A stretch of DNA of 64,000 bases. Origin: an uncultured Acidimicrobiaceae bacterium. Lineage in GTDB: Bacteria > Actinomycetota > Acidimicrobiia > Acidimicrobiales > Ilumatobacteraceae. The notes beneath the pieces were generated by a model. That model saw only the letters and a program-made list of their open reading frames with translations. It searched no databases and had not been told where the DNA came from. How positions within the stretch are numbered: position 1 is the first letter of the stretch; the number at the start of each line of letters is the position of its first letter. Shown in pieces: positions 17,460 to 25,659 of the stretch. The DNA is taken from contig CAIXIJ010000056.1 in assembly GCA_903919455.1 (NCBI GenBank), positions 1-64,000 of the forward strand, given 5' to 3'. The translations under genes and the position numbers were made by a program.

Positions 17460-17807
17460 ATGTCACGACGAGCCAAGGACGAGATCATCGTCATCTTGTG
17501 GCGCGACATCCCCGCCCAGATCACTGGGAAGCAGGGCGAGGAAAAGCACGCAGTGATCCTCCCCCACCGCTTCCAGAAGGCCATCGACCGTGCCGCCATG
17601 GTGGCCGGGAAGAAGACCGCGCAGGAGTACGTCGCCGAGTGGCGTCGCGCCACTTACCCGATCACCGGAGAACTCGTGCAGACCGTGGATGCCACGGCCG
17701 CTGCCATCGAGCAGGAATTCACCAACGAGCGGCTGCACACGCTCGTCGACAACGGCGGGTGGGACCCGATCTCCCCCGAGCAGACACCAGCACAGGAAGA
17801 ACAATGA
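17460..17807 (+). CDS. Small PF13769-like protein ('virulence factor' family) in the corrinoid operon
   Basis: The 115-residue soluble protein opens with IIVILWRDIPAQITGKQG and continues with PHRFQKAIDRAAMVAG and AEWRRATYP. I recognise these as the family annotated, misleadingly, as 'virulence factor' (PF13769). No signal peptide or membrane segment is present. The start lies one base after the DUF1638 stop and the 3' end overlaps the next gene by ATGA, so it is translationally coupled to the methyltransferase. No reaction can be assigned; conserved residues are charged and aromatic rather than a known active site. A structural or chaperone-like role in the methyl-transfer system is conceivable. 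Confidence 0.72.
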   Translation: MSRRAKDEIIVILWRDIPAQITGKQGEEKHAVILPHRFQKAIDRAAMVAGKKTAQEYVAEWRRATYPITGELVQTVDATAAAIEQEFTNERLHTLVDNGGWDPISPEQTPAQEEQ

Positions 17808-18709
17808 CCCACACTGTCATCAGCTCCGCCACCAAGGAAGTGATCCTCGGTTTCGACCGACCCTTCGTGATGATCGGCGAGCGCATCAATCCCACCGGCC
17901 GCAAGTTGCTCGCAGAAGAGATGAAGAACGGCGACTTCAGCCGCGTCGAAGCCGACGCCCTGGCCCAGGTGGCCGCGGGCGCGCACATGCTCGACGTGAA
18001 CGCCGGCATTCCGCTGGCCGACGAGCCCGCGCTGCTGGCTCGCGCCGTGCAGTTGGTGCAGTCCATCACCGATGTGCCGCTGTCCATCGACTCCTCCATC
18101 GTCGAGGCACTCGAAGCCGGCCTGGCCGTGTACAAGGGCAAGGCGCTGGTGAACTCGGTCACCGGCGAGGACGAGCAGATGGAGCGCGTGTTGCCGCTCG
18201 TCGCGAAGTACGGCGCTGCAGTGGTGGCCATCAGCAACGATGAGACCGGCATCAGCACCGACCCCAACGTTCGTTTCGAAGTAGCCCGCAAGATCGTGAA
18301 CAGAGCCGCCGACTACGGCATTCCGGCGTCCGACATCATCGTCGACCCGCTGGTGATGCCGATCGGCGCCATGGGCACCGCTGGCCGTCAGGTGTTCGCC
18401 CTGCTGCGTCGCCTCGTCACCGAGCTAAAGGTGAACACCACCTGCGGCGCCAGCAACGTGAGCTTCGGCCTTCCTGCCCGCAACAACATCACGGGCACCT
18501 TCCTGGCCATGGCCATCTCCAATGGCATGACCTCGGCCATCATGAACCCGCTGCACCCCGAGGTGAAGTCGATGGTGATGGCTGCCGACGTTCTCGCGGG
18601 CAACGACCAGGACTGCACTGCCTGGATCCGCGCCAACCGCGACCCCGACGCCGCCCAGGGCGCCCGCGAGGGCCGCGCTGGTGGCCGACGCGCTCGCCGA
18701 GCCGAATAA
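17804..18709 (+). CDS. Methyltetrahydrofolate:corrinoid methyltransferase (MtgA/MtvA-like)
   Basis: The 301-residue protein is a pterin-binding (DHPS-like) TIM-barrel methyltransferase. It shows MIGERINPTGRK at residues about 23-34, AHMLDVNAG, PLSIDSS, LVNSVTGED and TTCGASNVSFGLPARN, the signature set of AcsE/MtgA proteins. It should transfer the methyl group from methyl-Co(III) on the corrinoid protein to tetrahydrofolate (or the reverse). The C-terminal 20 residues are a basic, Gly/Arg-rich tail not needed for the fold. ATG 17804 overlaps the upstream stop. The direction toward methyl-THF is inferred from the MttB and MetF-like genes downstream. Confidence 0.9.
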   Translation: MTHTVISSATKEVILGFDRPFVMIGERINPTGRKLLAEEMKNGDFSRVEADALAQVAAGAHMLDVNAGIPLADEPALLARAVQLVQSITDVPLSIDSSIVEALEAGLAVYKGKALVNSVTGEDEQMERVLPLVAKYGAAVVAISNDETGISTDPNVRFEVARKIVNRAADYGIPASDIIVDPLVMPIGAMGTAGRQVFALLRRLVTELKVNTTCGASNVSFGLPARNNITGTFLAMAISNGMTSAIMNPLHPEVKSMVMAADVLAGNDQDCTAWIRANRDPDAAQGAREGRAGGRRARRAE

Positions 18710-18716
18710 GGCAACG

Positions 18717-20723
18717 ATGCCCCGAGTCGTCTTCACTCCATCCGGCCTCGACGCCGAGGTAGCGCCTGGCACCACCGTGCTGCAGGCGGCGCGCGAGCTT
18801 GGCGTGGACCTGGACTCGGTGTGTGGCGGCCGAGGTATCTGCGGCCGCTGCCAGGTGGCCTTCGCTCCCGGCAGTTACCCGAAGTGGGCCATCGACGCCG
18901 AAGCCGATTCGCTGAGCCCGTGGGGTGAGACCGAGGGCGCCTACGAACAGCGACGGGGGATGAAGCCCGACCGCCGCCTGGGCTGCTGCGCAGTGGTGCT
19001 CGACGACGTGGTGCTCGACGTGCCGCCCGAGAGCCAGGTGCACCGCCCCGTGGTGCGCAAGAGTCTCGACCTCTCCGATGTCACCCTCGACCCGGCCGTG
19101 CACCAGTACTACATCGAGCTACCTCCGTCGGTCCTCGGTGATGCCGAATCGATGAGCGACCTCGTGGTGGCCGAACTGCAGCAGACACACGGCTGCACCG
19201 TCACCCATCTGAACCTCGGCGCGCTGCAGCAGGTGCACAAGGCCTTCGCAGGCCAGGATCGCGCCGCCACGGTTGCCGTGCGCGGCGACGCGGTCATTGC
19301 CGCCTGGCCGGGCTTCGTCGAGCGCGTCTGTGGCATCGCCGTCGACATCGGCAGCACCACCATTGCGGGCCACCTCTGCGACCTTGCCACTGGCGAGATC
19401 CTGTCGTCGGCCGGCCGGATGAACCCGCAGATCCGCTTCGGTGAGGATCTGATGAGTCGAGTGTCGTACGTGATGATGAACCCGGGCGGCGAACGCAACC
19501 TCACCGAGGCTGTTCGCACTGCACTGAACGAACTCATCGACGAACTGTGCGACGAGGCCGAGGTGGGCGCCGACGACGTGTTGGAGATCGTGCTGGTCGG
19601 CAACCCGATCATGCATCACATCGTCGCCGGTATCGACCCCACTCCCCTGGGTCAGGCTCCCTTCACGCTGGCCACCGCCGAAGCCATCAGCGTGGCAGCA
19701 TCGCAGTTCGAACTGCACTGCCCGCATGCCGAGGTCTACCTGGCTCCGTGCATCGCCGGCCACGTGGGTGCCGACACCGCGGCGGTCATTCTCTCCGAAG
19801 GCCCGCACCGCTCGTCCACGGTGCAGCTGCTCGTGGATGTGGGCACCAACGCCGAGATCGTGCTGGGCGACGAGACCCGCCAGTTCGCCGCCAGTAGCCC
19901 CACCGGGCCCGCGTTCGAAGGTGCGCAGCTCAGTTGCGGGCAACGCGCTACAGCAGGCGCCATCGAGCGGGTGCGCATCGATCGCTCCACGCTCGAGGCC
20001 CGCTTCAAAGTGATCGGCAGCGATCTCTGGAGCGACGAGGAAGGCTTCGCCGAGTCGGTCGAGGCGCTCGACATTTCGGGCATCTGCGGCTCGGGCATCA
20101 TCGAGGTCGTTGCAGAGATGTACCTCGCTGGCATCATCGACCAGGACGGCGTGGTGCAGGGCAACCTGGCCGAGCGCAGCCCGCGCATCATCGCCGACCG
20201 ACGAACCTTCAGCTACGTGGTGCACGAGGCCGATGGCGTGCGGTTGTGCATCACCCAGAACGATGTGCGGGCCATCCAGTTGGCCAAGGCAGCCCTGCGC
20301 GCCGGTATCGAGTTGCTCATGCAGCATGCGGGGCTTACCGAGCTCCACGACATTCGCCTCGCCGGTGCGTTCGGCAGCCACATCGATCCTGTTTATGCGC
20401 TGGTGCTGGGCCTCGTGCCCGACTGCCCGGTGCCGCAGGTGCGGTCCGTGGGCAACGCGGCAGGCGCCGGAGCCGTCCGAGCGCTGCTGAGTGTGGCGGC
20501 GCGGCGCGAGATGGAACATGCGGTGCGCCACGTGCTGAAGATCGAAACCGCCACGGAGCCCGATTTCCAGAGCCAGTTCATTGCCGCCATGGCGTTTCCC
20601 CATGCCGTGGCGCCCTCGCCGAACCTTTCTGCAGTGTTGACGCTTCCGGAGCGCATCGCATCGGCAGGCGGCGACCGCGGAGGCCGCAGGCGCCGAGCCC
20701 GCGGCGACAAGGAGGAAGCATGA
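18717..20723 (+). CDS. Corrinoid-protein reductive activator (2Fe-2S/ASKHA, RACo-like, DUF4445)
   Basis: The 668-residue protein begins with a plant-type 2Fe-2S ferredoxin domain: C36, C42 and C45 in SVCGGRGICGRC, and C90 or C91 further on. A middle linker follows, then a large ASKHA ATPase domain with VDIGSTTIAGHLCDL (about residues 209-223), LVDVGTNAEIVLG and GICGSGIIEVV. This matches RACo-type proteins that use ATP to drive reduction of inactive Co(II) to Co(I). An in-frame GTG at 18681 would overlap the previous gene by 29 bases; ATG 18717 (MPRVVFTPSG) gives the expected ferredoxin N-terminus. The basic C-terminus (GGRRRRARG) is unusual. Such an activator is needed because Co(I) oxidises easily, particularly in an aerobic cell. 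Confidence 0.92.
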   Translation: MPRVVFTPSGLDAEVAPGTTVLQAARELGVDLDSVCGGRGICGRCQVAFAPGSYPKWAIDAEADSLSPWGETEGAYEQRRGMKPDRRLGCCAVVLDDVVLDVPPESQVHRPVVRKSLDLSDVTLDPAVHQYYIELPPSVLGDAESMSDLVVAELQQTHGCTVTHLNLGALQQVHKAFAGQDRAATVAVRGDAVIAAWPGFVERVCGIAVDIGSTTIAGHLCDLATGEILSSAGRMNPQIRFGEDLMSRVSYVMMNPGGERNLTEAVRTALNELIDELCDEAEVGADDVLEIVLVGNPIMHHIVAGIDPTPLGQAPFTLATAEAISVAASQFELHCPHAEVYLAPCIAGHVGADTAAVILSEGPHRSSTVQLLVDVGTNAEIVLGDETRQFAASSPTGPAFEGAQLSCGQRATAGAIERVRIDRSTLEARFKVIGSDLWSDEEGFAESVEALDISGICGSGIIEVVAEMYLAGIIDQDGVVQGNLAERSPRIIADRRTFSYVVHEADGVRLCITQNDVRAIQLAKAALRAGIELLMQHAGLTELHDIRLAGAFGSHIDPVYALVLGLVPDCPVPQVRSVGNAAGAGAVRALLSVAARREMEHAVRHVLKIETATEPDFQSQFIAAMAFPHAVAPSPNLSAVLTLPERIASAGGDRGGRRRRARGDKEEA

Positions 20724-22276
20724 CCGACCAGACCGCACCCGAACACTCCGGCGGCGGCCGCCGTTCCGGTGGCCGAGCCGGTCGCGCTGCTCTGCGCGCC
20801 GCTCACGTCATCGAGCGCGTGCCCTATCTCACGCGCACCATGCCACCGTTCGAGATCCTCAGCGAGGAAGCGCTGAGCACCATCGAGTACACCGCCGACA
20901 CCGTGCTCGAAGAAGTGGGCATCGAGGTCCGCGATTACCCCGAGGCACTGCCGATGTTCGCGAAGGCAGGCGCCATCGTGGACGGCACGCGCGTTCGGTT
21001 CCCACGGGGCATGTGCCGCGAGATCGTCAGCAAGAACGCTCCGAGCAGCTACACCCAGCACGGACGAAACCCGAACCACAGCGTGGTGATCGGCGGCAAC
21101 AACACCGTCTTCGCCCCCAACTACGGCTCGCCGTTCGTGCACGACCTCGACAAGGGCCGTCGCTACGCCACACTGGCCGACTTCCAGAACTTCGTGAAGC
21201 TCGCCTATTCGTCCCCCTGGCTGCATCACTCCGGCGGCACGGTGTGCGAGCCGGTCGACGTGCCCGTGAGCAAGCGCCATCTCGACATGGTGTACTCGCA
21301 CCTCAAGTACAGCGACAAACCGTTCATGGGTTCGGTCACCGCTGGTTCGCGTGCGCAGGACTCGGTGGATATCGCACGGATCGGCTTTGGCGGCGATCTG
21401 CAGGACCGCACCGTGATGACCAGCCTCATCAATGCGTCGTCGCCTCTCGTCTGGGACGGCACGATGCTGGCTGCGGCACAGGTCTACGCCGAGAACAACC
21501 AGGCCTGCATCATCACCCCGTTCATCCTCGCCGGCGCCATGGCCCCCAGCACCAGCGCCGGCGTGGCCGTGCAGACCCTCGCCGAGGCACTGGCCGGTAT
21601 GGCCTTCACTCAGATCGTGCGCCCCGGTGCACCGGTGGTGTTCGGTTCCTTCGCCAGCTCCATGAGCATGCAGACCGGCGCCCCCACGTTCGGCACGCCA
21701 GAGCCCGCGTTGGTGCTCTACACGGTGGCCGCGCTTGCCCGTCGCCTCGGGGTGCCGTTCCGTTCGGGCGGTTCGCTCACTGCCTCGAAGTTGCCCGATG
21801 CGCAGGCCGCCTACGAGAGCGCCAACACGCTGCAGCCCACCGTGCTCGGCGGCGTGAACTTCGTGCTCCACGCAGCCGGCTGGCTGGAAGGTGGCCTCGC
21901 CATCGGCTACGAGAAGTTCATCCTCGACTGCGACCAACTCGGCATGATGCACACGTTCGTGCGCGGCCTCGATACCTCCGACAATGGCCTGGCGCTCGAT
22001 GCGCTGCGCGAGAACACACCCGGTAACCACTTCCTGGGCACCTCACACACATTGGCCAACTTCGAGACGGCGTTCTACCGCAGCGACACCGCCGACAACT
22101 CCAGCTTCGAGCAATGGACCGAGGAGGGTGGCCTGGATGCCGCTCAGCGCGCCAACGCCATCTGGAAGCGCCGCCTCGCCGAGTACGAGGCTCCGGAACT
22201 CGACAGCGCCATCGACGAGGAACTCCAGGAGTACGTCGCCCGCCGCAAGAACGAACTGCCCGACGAATTCGCCTGA
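20720..22276 (+). CDS. MttB-family (non-pyrrolysine) methyltransferase, probably glycine-betaine-type
   Basis: The 518-residue protein belongs to the trimethylamine methyltransferase MttB superfamily. An N-terminal Gly/Arg-rich stretch (residues about 10-30) is followed by LPYLTRTMPPFEILSEEAL-type wording, FAPNYGSPFVHD, MGSVTAGSRAQDS, and FGSFASSMSMQTGAPTFGTPE. The gene has no in-frame amber codon, so it lacks the pyrrolysine of archaeal MttB and belongs with MtgB-like proteins acting on quaternary amines such as glycine betaine. It should methylate the Co(I) corrinoid protein. GGAGG at 20711 serves ATG 20720, which also overlaps the activator stop (ATGA). Substrate choice among betaine, carnitine, proline betaine and others is not readable here; the betaine transporter and dimethylglycine enzymes favour glycine betaine. 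Confidence 0.9.
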   Translation: MTDQTAPEHSGGGRRSGGRAGRAALRAAHVIERVPYLTRTMPPFEILSEEALSTIEYTADTVLEEVGIEVRDYPEALPMFAKAGAIVDGTRVRFPRGMCREIVSKNAPSSYTQHGRNPNHSVVIGGNNTVFAPNYGSPFVHDLDKGRRYATLADFQNFVKLAYSSPWLHHSGGTVCEPVDVPVSKRHLDMVYSHLKYSDKPFMGSVTAGSRAQDSVDIARIGFGGDLQDRTVMTSLINASSPLVWDGTMLAAAQVYAENNQACIITPFILAGAMAPSTSAGVAVQTLAEALAGMAFTQIVRPGAPVVFGSFASSMSMQTGAPTFGTPEPALVLYTVAALARRLGVPFRSGGSLTASKLPDAQAAYESANTLQPTVLGGVNFVLHAAGWLEGGLAIGYEKFILDCDQLGMMHTFVRGLDTSDNGLALDALRENTPGNHFLGTSHTLANFETAFYRSDTADNSSFEQWTEEGGLDAAQRANAIWKRRLAEYEAPELDSAIDEELQEYVARRKNELPDEFA

Positions 22277-22287
22277 AAGGACCCACG

Positions 22288-23121
22288 ATGACCACCCTGC
22301 GCTCCCTCATTGCCGACGCCCGCTATGAGGTCATTCCGCTGAAGAACCTCGAGGCGCAACTCGAGCACATTCCTGCTGCGGCATCCGTGTCGGTCACGTG
22401 CAGCTTCGCCAAGGGGCAGCAGACCACCCTGGATCTCACCCGCCGCATCCAAGACCTCGGCCACATGGCCGTGCCGCACTTCTCGGCCCGCCTCACCGCC
22501 GACGAGAACGCGGTACGCGACCTCGCCACCTTCTGCCGCGACCGCGGCATCAAGGAGGTCTTTCTGGTGGCTGGCGACGCGCCCGAACCCGTCGGCAAGT
22601 ACGACGGCGTGGTGGCGTTCCTGCGCGACTTCCTGGGCACCGACCACGGCCTCGAGCGCATCGGCGTGACCGCCTATCCCGACGGCCACTCGCTCATTCC
22701 CAAGGACGTCGTGCACGAAGCGCTGCATCAGAAGCAGGCGCTGCTCGCCGAGGCCGGCATCCCCGGGTTCGCCAGCACGCAGATGCACTTCGACACCAAG
22801 CAATGGATCCAGTGGGCCCGCGACGAACGCGCCGCCGGATTCACCCTGCCACTGCACATCGGCGCACCGGGCGTGGTGGACCGCGCCAAGCTGATCTCGC
22901 TGTCCACGAAGCTCGACATTGGCAGCAGCATTCGCTTCCTGACGAAGAACAGTGGCGCCATCTTCAAGATGTTCCGCCCCGGTGGCTACGACCCCAACAA
23001 GTTCCTCTCCCCGCTCGCCAAGGTGGCCGACGAAGTGAACATCGAGGGCATCCACCTCTTCACGTTCAACAACATCCAGGCCACCGCCGAGTGGCAGCAG
23101 AAGAACCTCGCCAAGCTGTAG
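22288..23121 (+). CDS. metF: MetF-like methylenetetrahydrofolate reductase
   Basis: The 277-residue protein has the MetF TIM-barrel pattern: SVTCSFAKGQQTTLDLTRRIQDLGH near the N-terminus, VFLVAGDAPEP (the folate-binding G-D loop), and the FASTQMHFDTKQWIQW region. It interconverts methyl- and methylene-tetrahydrofolate with a flavin cofactor. As the last gene of the cluster it fits the oxidative direction, turning methyl-THF made by the corrinoid system into methylene-THF. GAAAGGA precedes the ATG by seven bases. It is slightly shorter and more divergent than housekeeping MetF, suggesting a pathway-dedicated copy. Confidence 0.85.
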   Translation: MTTLRSLIADARYEVIPLKNLEAQLEHIPAAASVSVTCSFAKGQQTTLDLTRRIQDLGHMAVPHFSARLTADENAVRDLATFCRDRGIKEVFLVAGDAPEPVGKYDGVVAFLRDFLGTDHGLERIGVTAYPDGHSLIPKDVVHEALHQKQALLAEAGIPGFASTQMHFDTKQWIQWARDERAAGFTLPLHIGAPGVVDRAKLISLSTKLDIGSSIRFLTKNSGAIFKMFRPGGYDPNKFLSPLAKVADEVNIEGIHLFTFNNIQATAEWQQKNLAKL

Positions 23122-23196
23122 GACCCAAGACCTGGTGCAATCTGTGATTGCCCCAATGGACAGTTTCGAGGACAGTCACCACTTCGTCACAATGGC

Positions 23197-23220
23197 GAAT
23201 GTCGACGACCGTCGACATTC
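23197..23220. promoter_or_regulatory. Perfect 10-bp inverted repeat upstream of a secreted-protein gene
   Basis: GAATGTCGAC (23197-23206) and GTCGACATTC (23211-23220) are exact reverse complements around GACC. A CACAAT hexamer (23188-23193) lies just upstream, so the repeat would fall at the transcription start, a good position for an operator. The absence of a U-tract argues against a terminator for the upstream operon. Confidence 0.6.
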
Positions 23221-23244
23221 ACAACGTCGTAGAAGGCGGACATC

Positions 23245-23589
23245 ATGACCCTCACCCCCCTCAAGGCAGCGCTTGTCGCTGGCATCAGCATCATCGGTTT
23301 CACCGGCGCGGCCTCCATGGCTTCGGCGGGATCCGGCAACGGCACCACCACCATCACGCCCTGCGTGGCAGGCGTCTGCTCGGCCGGCGAAGCCGGTAGC
23401 TACACCGTCGCTCGCGTGGGCAACCTCGTCAGCGTGGTGGATACTGCGTTCAACGCAGGCTGGAACTGCAACGTGCAGGCTGGCACGCCGACGCAGACCC
23501 GCATCGAGTGCACCACCGCTGGCAAGAAGATCATTGCTCAGGCCACCGTGCAGCAGAACCAGCTCGTGGGCAAGGTCGTCGCTCGCTGA
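23245..23589 (+). CDS. Small secreted protein of unknown function
   Basis: The 114-residue protein has an N-terminal signal peptide (hydrophobic stretch about residues 8-24, cleavage near MASAG). The mature part is Gly/Thr-rich with four cysteines (TPCVAGVCS, WNCNVQ, RIECTT), which could form two disulfides outside the cell. GAAGG precedes the ATG. I do not recognise the family. It resembles the other small exported protein at 51028 only in size and design, not clearly in sequence. A strong terminator follows, so it is monocistronic. Confidence 0.7.
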   Translation: MTLTPLKAALVAGISIIGFTGAASMASAGSGNGTTTITPCVAGVCSAGEAGSYTVARVGNLVSVVDTAFNAGWNCNVQAGTPTQTRIECTTAGKKIIAQATVQQNQLVGKVVAR

Positions 23590-23620
23590 TCGGGCATCGC
23601 CTCGAACACAACTGAATGCG

Positions 23621-23649
23621 ACGGCCCGGCAAGCGAGATGCCGGGCCGT
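23621..23649. terminator. Bidirectional terminator hairpin
   Basis: ACGGCCCGGCA (23621-23631) pairs perfectly with TGCCGGGCCGT (23639-23649) around AGCGAGA. It lies between the convergent secreted-protein and MFS genes and probably stops transcription from both sides, although U-tracts are weak. Confidence 0.75.
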
Positions 23650-23655
23650 TGCGCG

Positions 23656-24951
23656 TTACTGGTCGCGTCGGGCCCGGCGCCGCGACACCCCGCGACGCCC
23701 CACGTGCACGATGGTGGCTGGCACGTAGAACGCCCGAGCGGGCAGCGAAACCTCGCTCCACGGGCGCTTCGCCAGCGGCGCTCGCCACGTGAGGAAGCGG
23801 TAGAAGAAGAAGCCGGCGATCACCAGGTGCATGACCAGCAATGCCCACGGGAAGCCGGTTGGGCCGATCAAGCCCATGGCCGCGCCCGCGAGGATGGGGC
23901 CGGCGATGGCACCGAGCCCGTACATCTTCACCAGCTGCGCTGCTGCCCCATTGAGGTGCTCCGGCTCGATCCAGTCGTTCGTGTAGGCACCCGACACGGA
24001 GTACAGCGGATAGCTGAAGCCACCGACGAGCGTGAAGAGCAGGAACGCCATCGGCTTGTGCGGTGAATCCAGCAGCATCAGCCCGGCGGCACCGGCAGAA
24101 CACAGACTGGCCACCACACCCACCGCCCGCCGATCGATCTCGTCGCTGGTCGACGAGATGGGCCACTGCAACACCACGCTGCCGATGCTCGGGAGAGCGA
24201 CGAAGAGACCCACTAGGCCGAGGTGGACACGGGTGGCATACACGGCTGCCATACCGGAGATGGCGCCGTGAGCGATACCGACGAGGAAGCACGAGTACAC
24301 GCCGGTGGGAACGATCTTGGAGAGTTCCCGCAGCGAGATCGGTGTTGCGGTGTCGATCCGCGGCGCAATGGCAGCCTCCGACAACGCAACCGGGGCGACC
24401 GCCAACGAGGTGACGACTGCAGCCACAGCGAACCCGGTGACCAGCAGCGGATTGAACAACGACACCGACACCTGCCCGACGCCGTAGAACGCAATCGTGA
24501 TCACGCCGTACACCGCCAGCAGACGGCCGCGACGGTCGTTGTCGGCCAGGTCGTTCAACCAACTCTCGGCCACCACGTACAGACCGGCGAAGCAGAGACC
24601 GGTGACGAGCCGCAGAAAGATCCATGCGCTCGCGTCGTCGGTGATTCCCACCGCCACGATGGCAGCGGCCAGCAATGAAGCGAGCGCTGCGTAGACACGA
24701 ATGTGGCCCACCGCGCGCAACCCGCGCAGCGTGAGCACCGAACCAGCGAGAAAACCCACGTAGTACGCGGCAGAGATAAGGCTGCTCACCACTGTGGGCA
24801 ACCCGATCTGCTCCGAGCGCACGCCGAGCAACGTGGAGAACAGACCACCCGCCATCATCAACAGGGCGAGGCCGACGAACAGCCCCCATGTTGCGAGCGC
24901 GATGCCGCGGCTACCCGTCGGTCCGTCATCCAGCCGTGAGGAGCTGCTCAT
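23656..24951 (-). CDS. MFS transporter (YcaD-like)
   Basis: The 431-residue integral membrane protein shows about twelve hydrophobic segments. The segment RLVTGLCFAGLYVVAESWLND and the loop DRRGRLLAVYG are typical of YcaD-type major facilitators. It should exchange or export a small solute across the cytoplasmic membrane; no substrate can be assigned. The 20 C-terminal residues are strongly basic and cytosolic. ATG 24951 starts 13 bases after the upstream gene ends, so the two are likely cotranscribed. Confidence 0.88.
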   Translation of the reverse strand: MSSSSRLDDGPTGSRGIALATWGLFVGLALLMMAGGLFSTLLGVRSEQIGLPTVVSSLISAAYYVGFLAGSVLTLRGLRAVGHIRVYAALASLLAAAIVAVGITDDASAWIFLRLVTGLCFAGLYVVAESWLNDLADNDRRGRLLAVYGVITIAFYGVGQVSVSLFNPLLVTGFAVAAVVTSLAVAPVALSEAAIAPRIDTATPISLRELSKIVPTGVYSCFLVGIAHGAISGMAAVYATRVHLGLVGLFVALPSIGSVVLQWPISSTSDEIDRRAVGVVASLCSAGAAGLMLLDSPHKPMAFLLFTLVGGFSYPLYSVSGAYTNDWIEPEHLNGAAAQLVKMYGLGAIAGPILAGAAMGLIGPTGFPWALLVMHLVIAGFFFYRFLTWRAPLAKRPWSEVSLPARAFYVPATIVHVGRRGVSRRRARRDQ

Positions 24952-24964
24952 CGGCCGACGACCG

Positions 24965-25642
24965 TCAGCGGATGACCACGGACTCGCCCACGGCTTGGGC
25001 GAAGTCCAACAGGTCGGTGTTCGAAGGACCGGGGCCCTTGGCGGCAATCAGAATCACCGACTGCTGGGCCGACATGTCGATGGCCATGACCACGTTCGAG
25101 TCGTCCCCACCAGCGCCGCAACCATCGATCAACAACACCTCTGCCGCTCCGTTGATCGTTTCGTAGCCGGACTGGGTGCTGCGATCGGTGCACACATCGG
25201 CACCGGGGTCGAAGAGGTGCACCAGATCTGCGGGCGCCGGCACGGTGTCGGCCTTGGCCACGAGCACGGTGATGTCGAGCGTGGATGAATCCGCCGAACC
25301 GGCCACCCTGGCAAAGCTGCCAATGTCGTTCGACATTGGCGTGGTGTCGGTCTGGAAGCTGTCGAGCAACACCACCGTGAAGGTGTTGGTGTCGTCCTGC
25401 ACCACGGTGACTCCGGACCCATCCGCGCTGACACTCGGAGCATCCGTGGACTCGGTGCCACCTGGCACCGTGCTCGTCGCGGTGCTCTGCTTCCCACTGC
25501 CCAGCAACACCGCTGTCACCACCGCCGCTGCCACCACGATGGTGGTTGCCGTGATGATCCACGGCAGTTTCGGCGCCGAGGGGCGCGGCGCGGGAGGTGG
25601 AACCGGTGCGGTGGGCGGTGGGAACGTGAACGGAGATCCCAT
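24965..25642 (-). CDS. Membrane-anchored extracytoplasmic protein of unknown function
   Basis: The 225-residue protein has a Pro-rich cytosolic N-terminus (FPPPTAPVPPPAPRP), one transmembrane helix at about residues 28-48 (WIITATTIVVAAAVVTAVLL), a Ser/Thr linker and an extracellular domain with two or three cysteines (ADVCTD, DGCGAGG). This layout is common in actinobacterial secreted-sensor or lipoprotein-like proteins, but I recognise no family. A TAGGCT hexamer (25651-25656) lies eight bases before ATG 25642, giving it a promoter right after etfA. Confidence 0.75.
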   Translation of the reverse strand: MGSPFTFPPPTAPVPPPAPRPSAPKLPWIITATTIVVAAAVVTAVLLGSGKQSTATSTVPGGTESTDAPSVSADGSGVTVVQDDTNTFTVVLLDSFQTDTTPMSNDIGSFARVAGSADSSTLDITVLVAKADTVPAPADLVHLFDPGADVCTDRSTQSGYETINGAAEVLLIDGCGAGGDDSNVVMAIDMSAQQSVILIAAKGPGPSNTDLLDFAQAVGESVVIR

Positions 25643-25659
25643 TGCCACCGAGCCTAGGC

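Noticed and set aside
19119-20738. A 539-codon frame antisense to the corrinoid activator.
   Set aside because: It mirrors the ASKHA coding sequence, has no motif or ribosome-binding site, and its product is basic low-complexity sequence.
20393-22030. A 545-codon frame antisense to the MttB-family gene.
   Set aside because: It is a shadow of the well-supported methyltransferase without any recognisable domain.
20720-22276. Possible pyrrolysine (amber) codon in the MttB-family gene.
   Set aside because: The frame is continuous without an internal TAG, so the protein is a non-pyrrolysine member.
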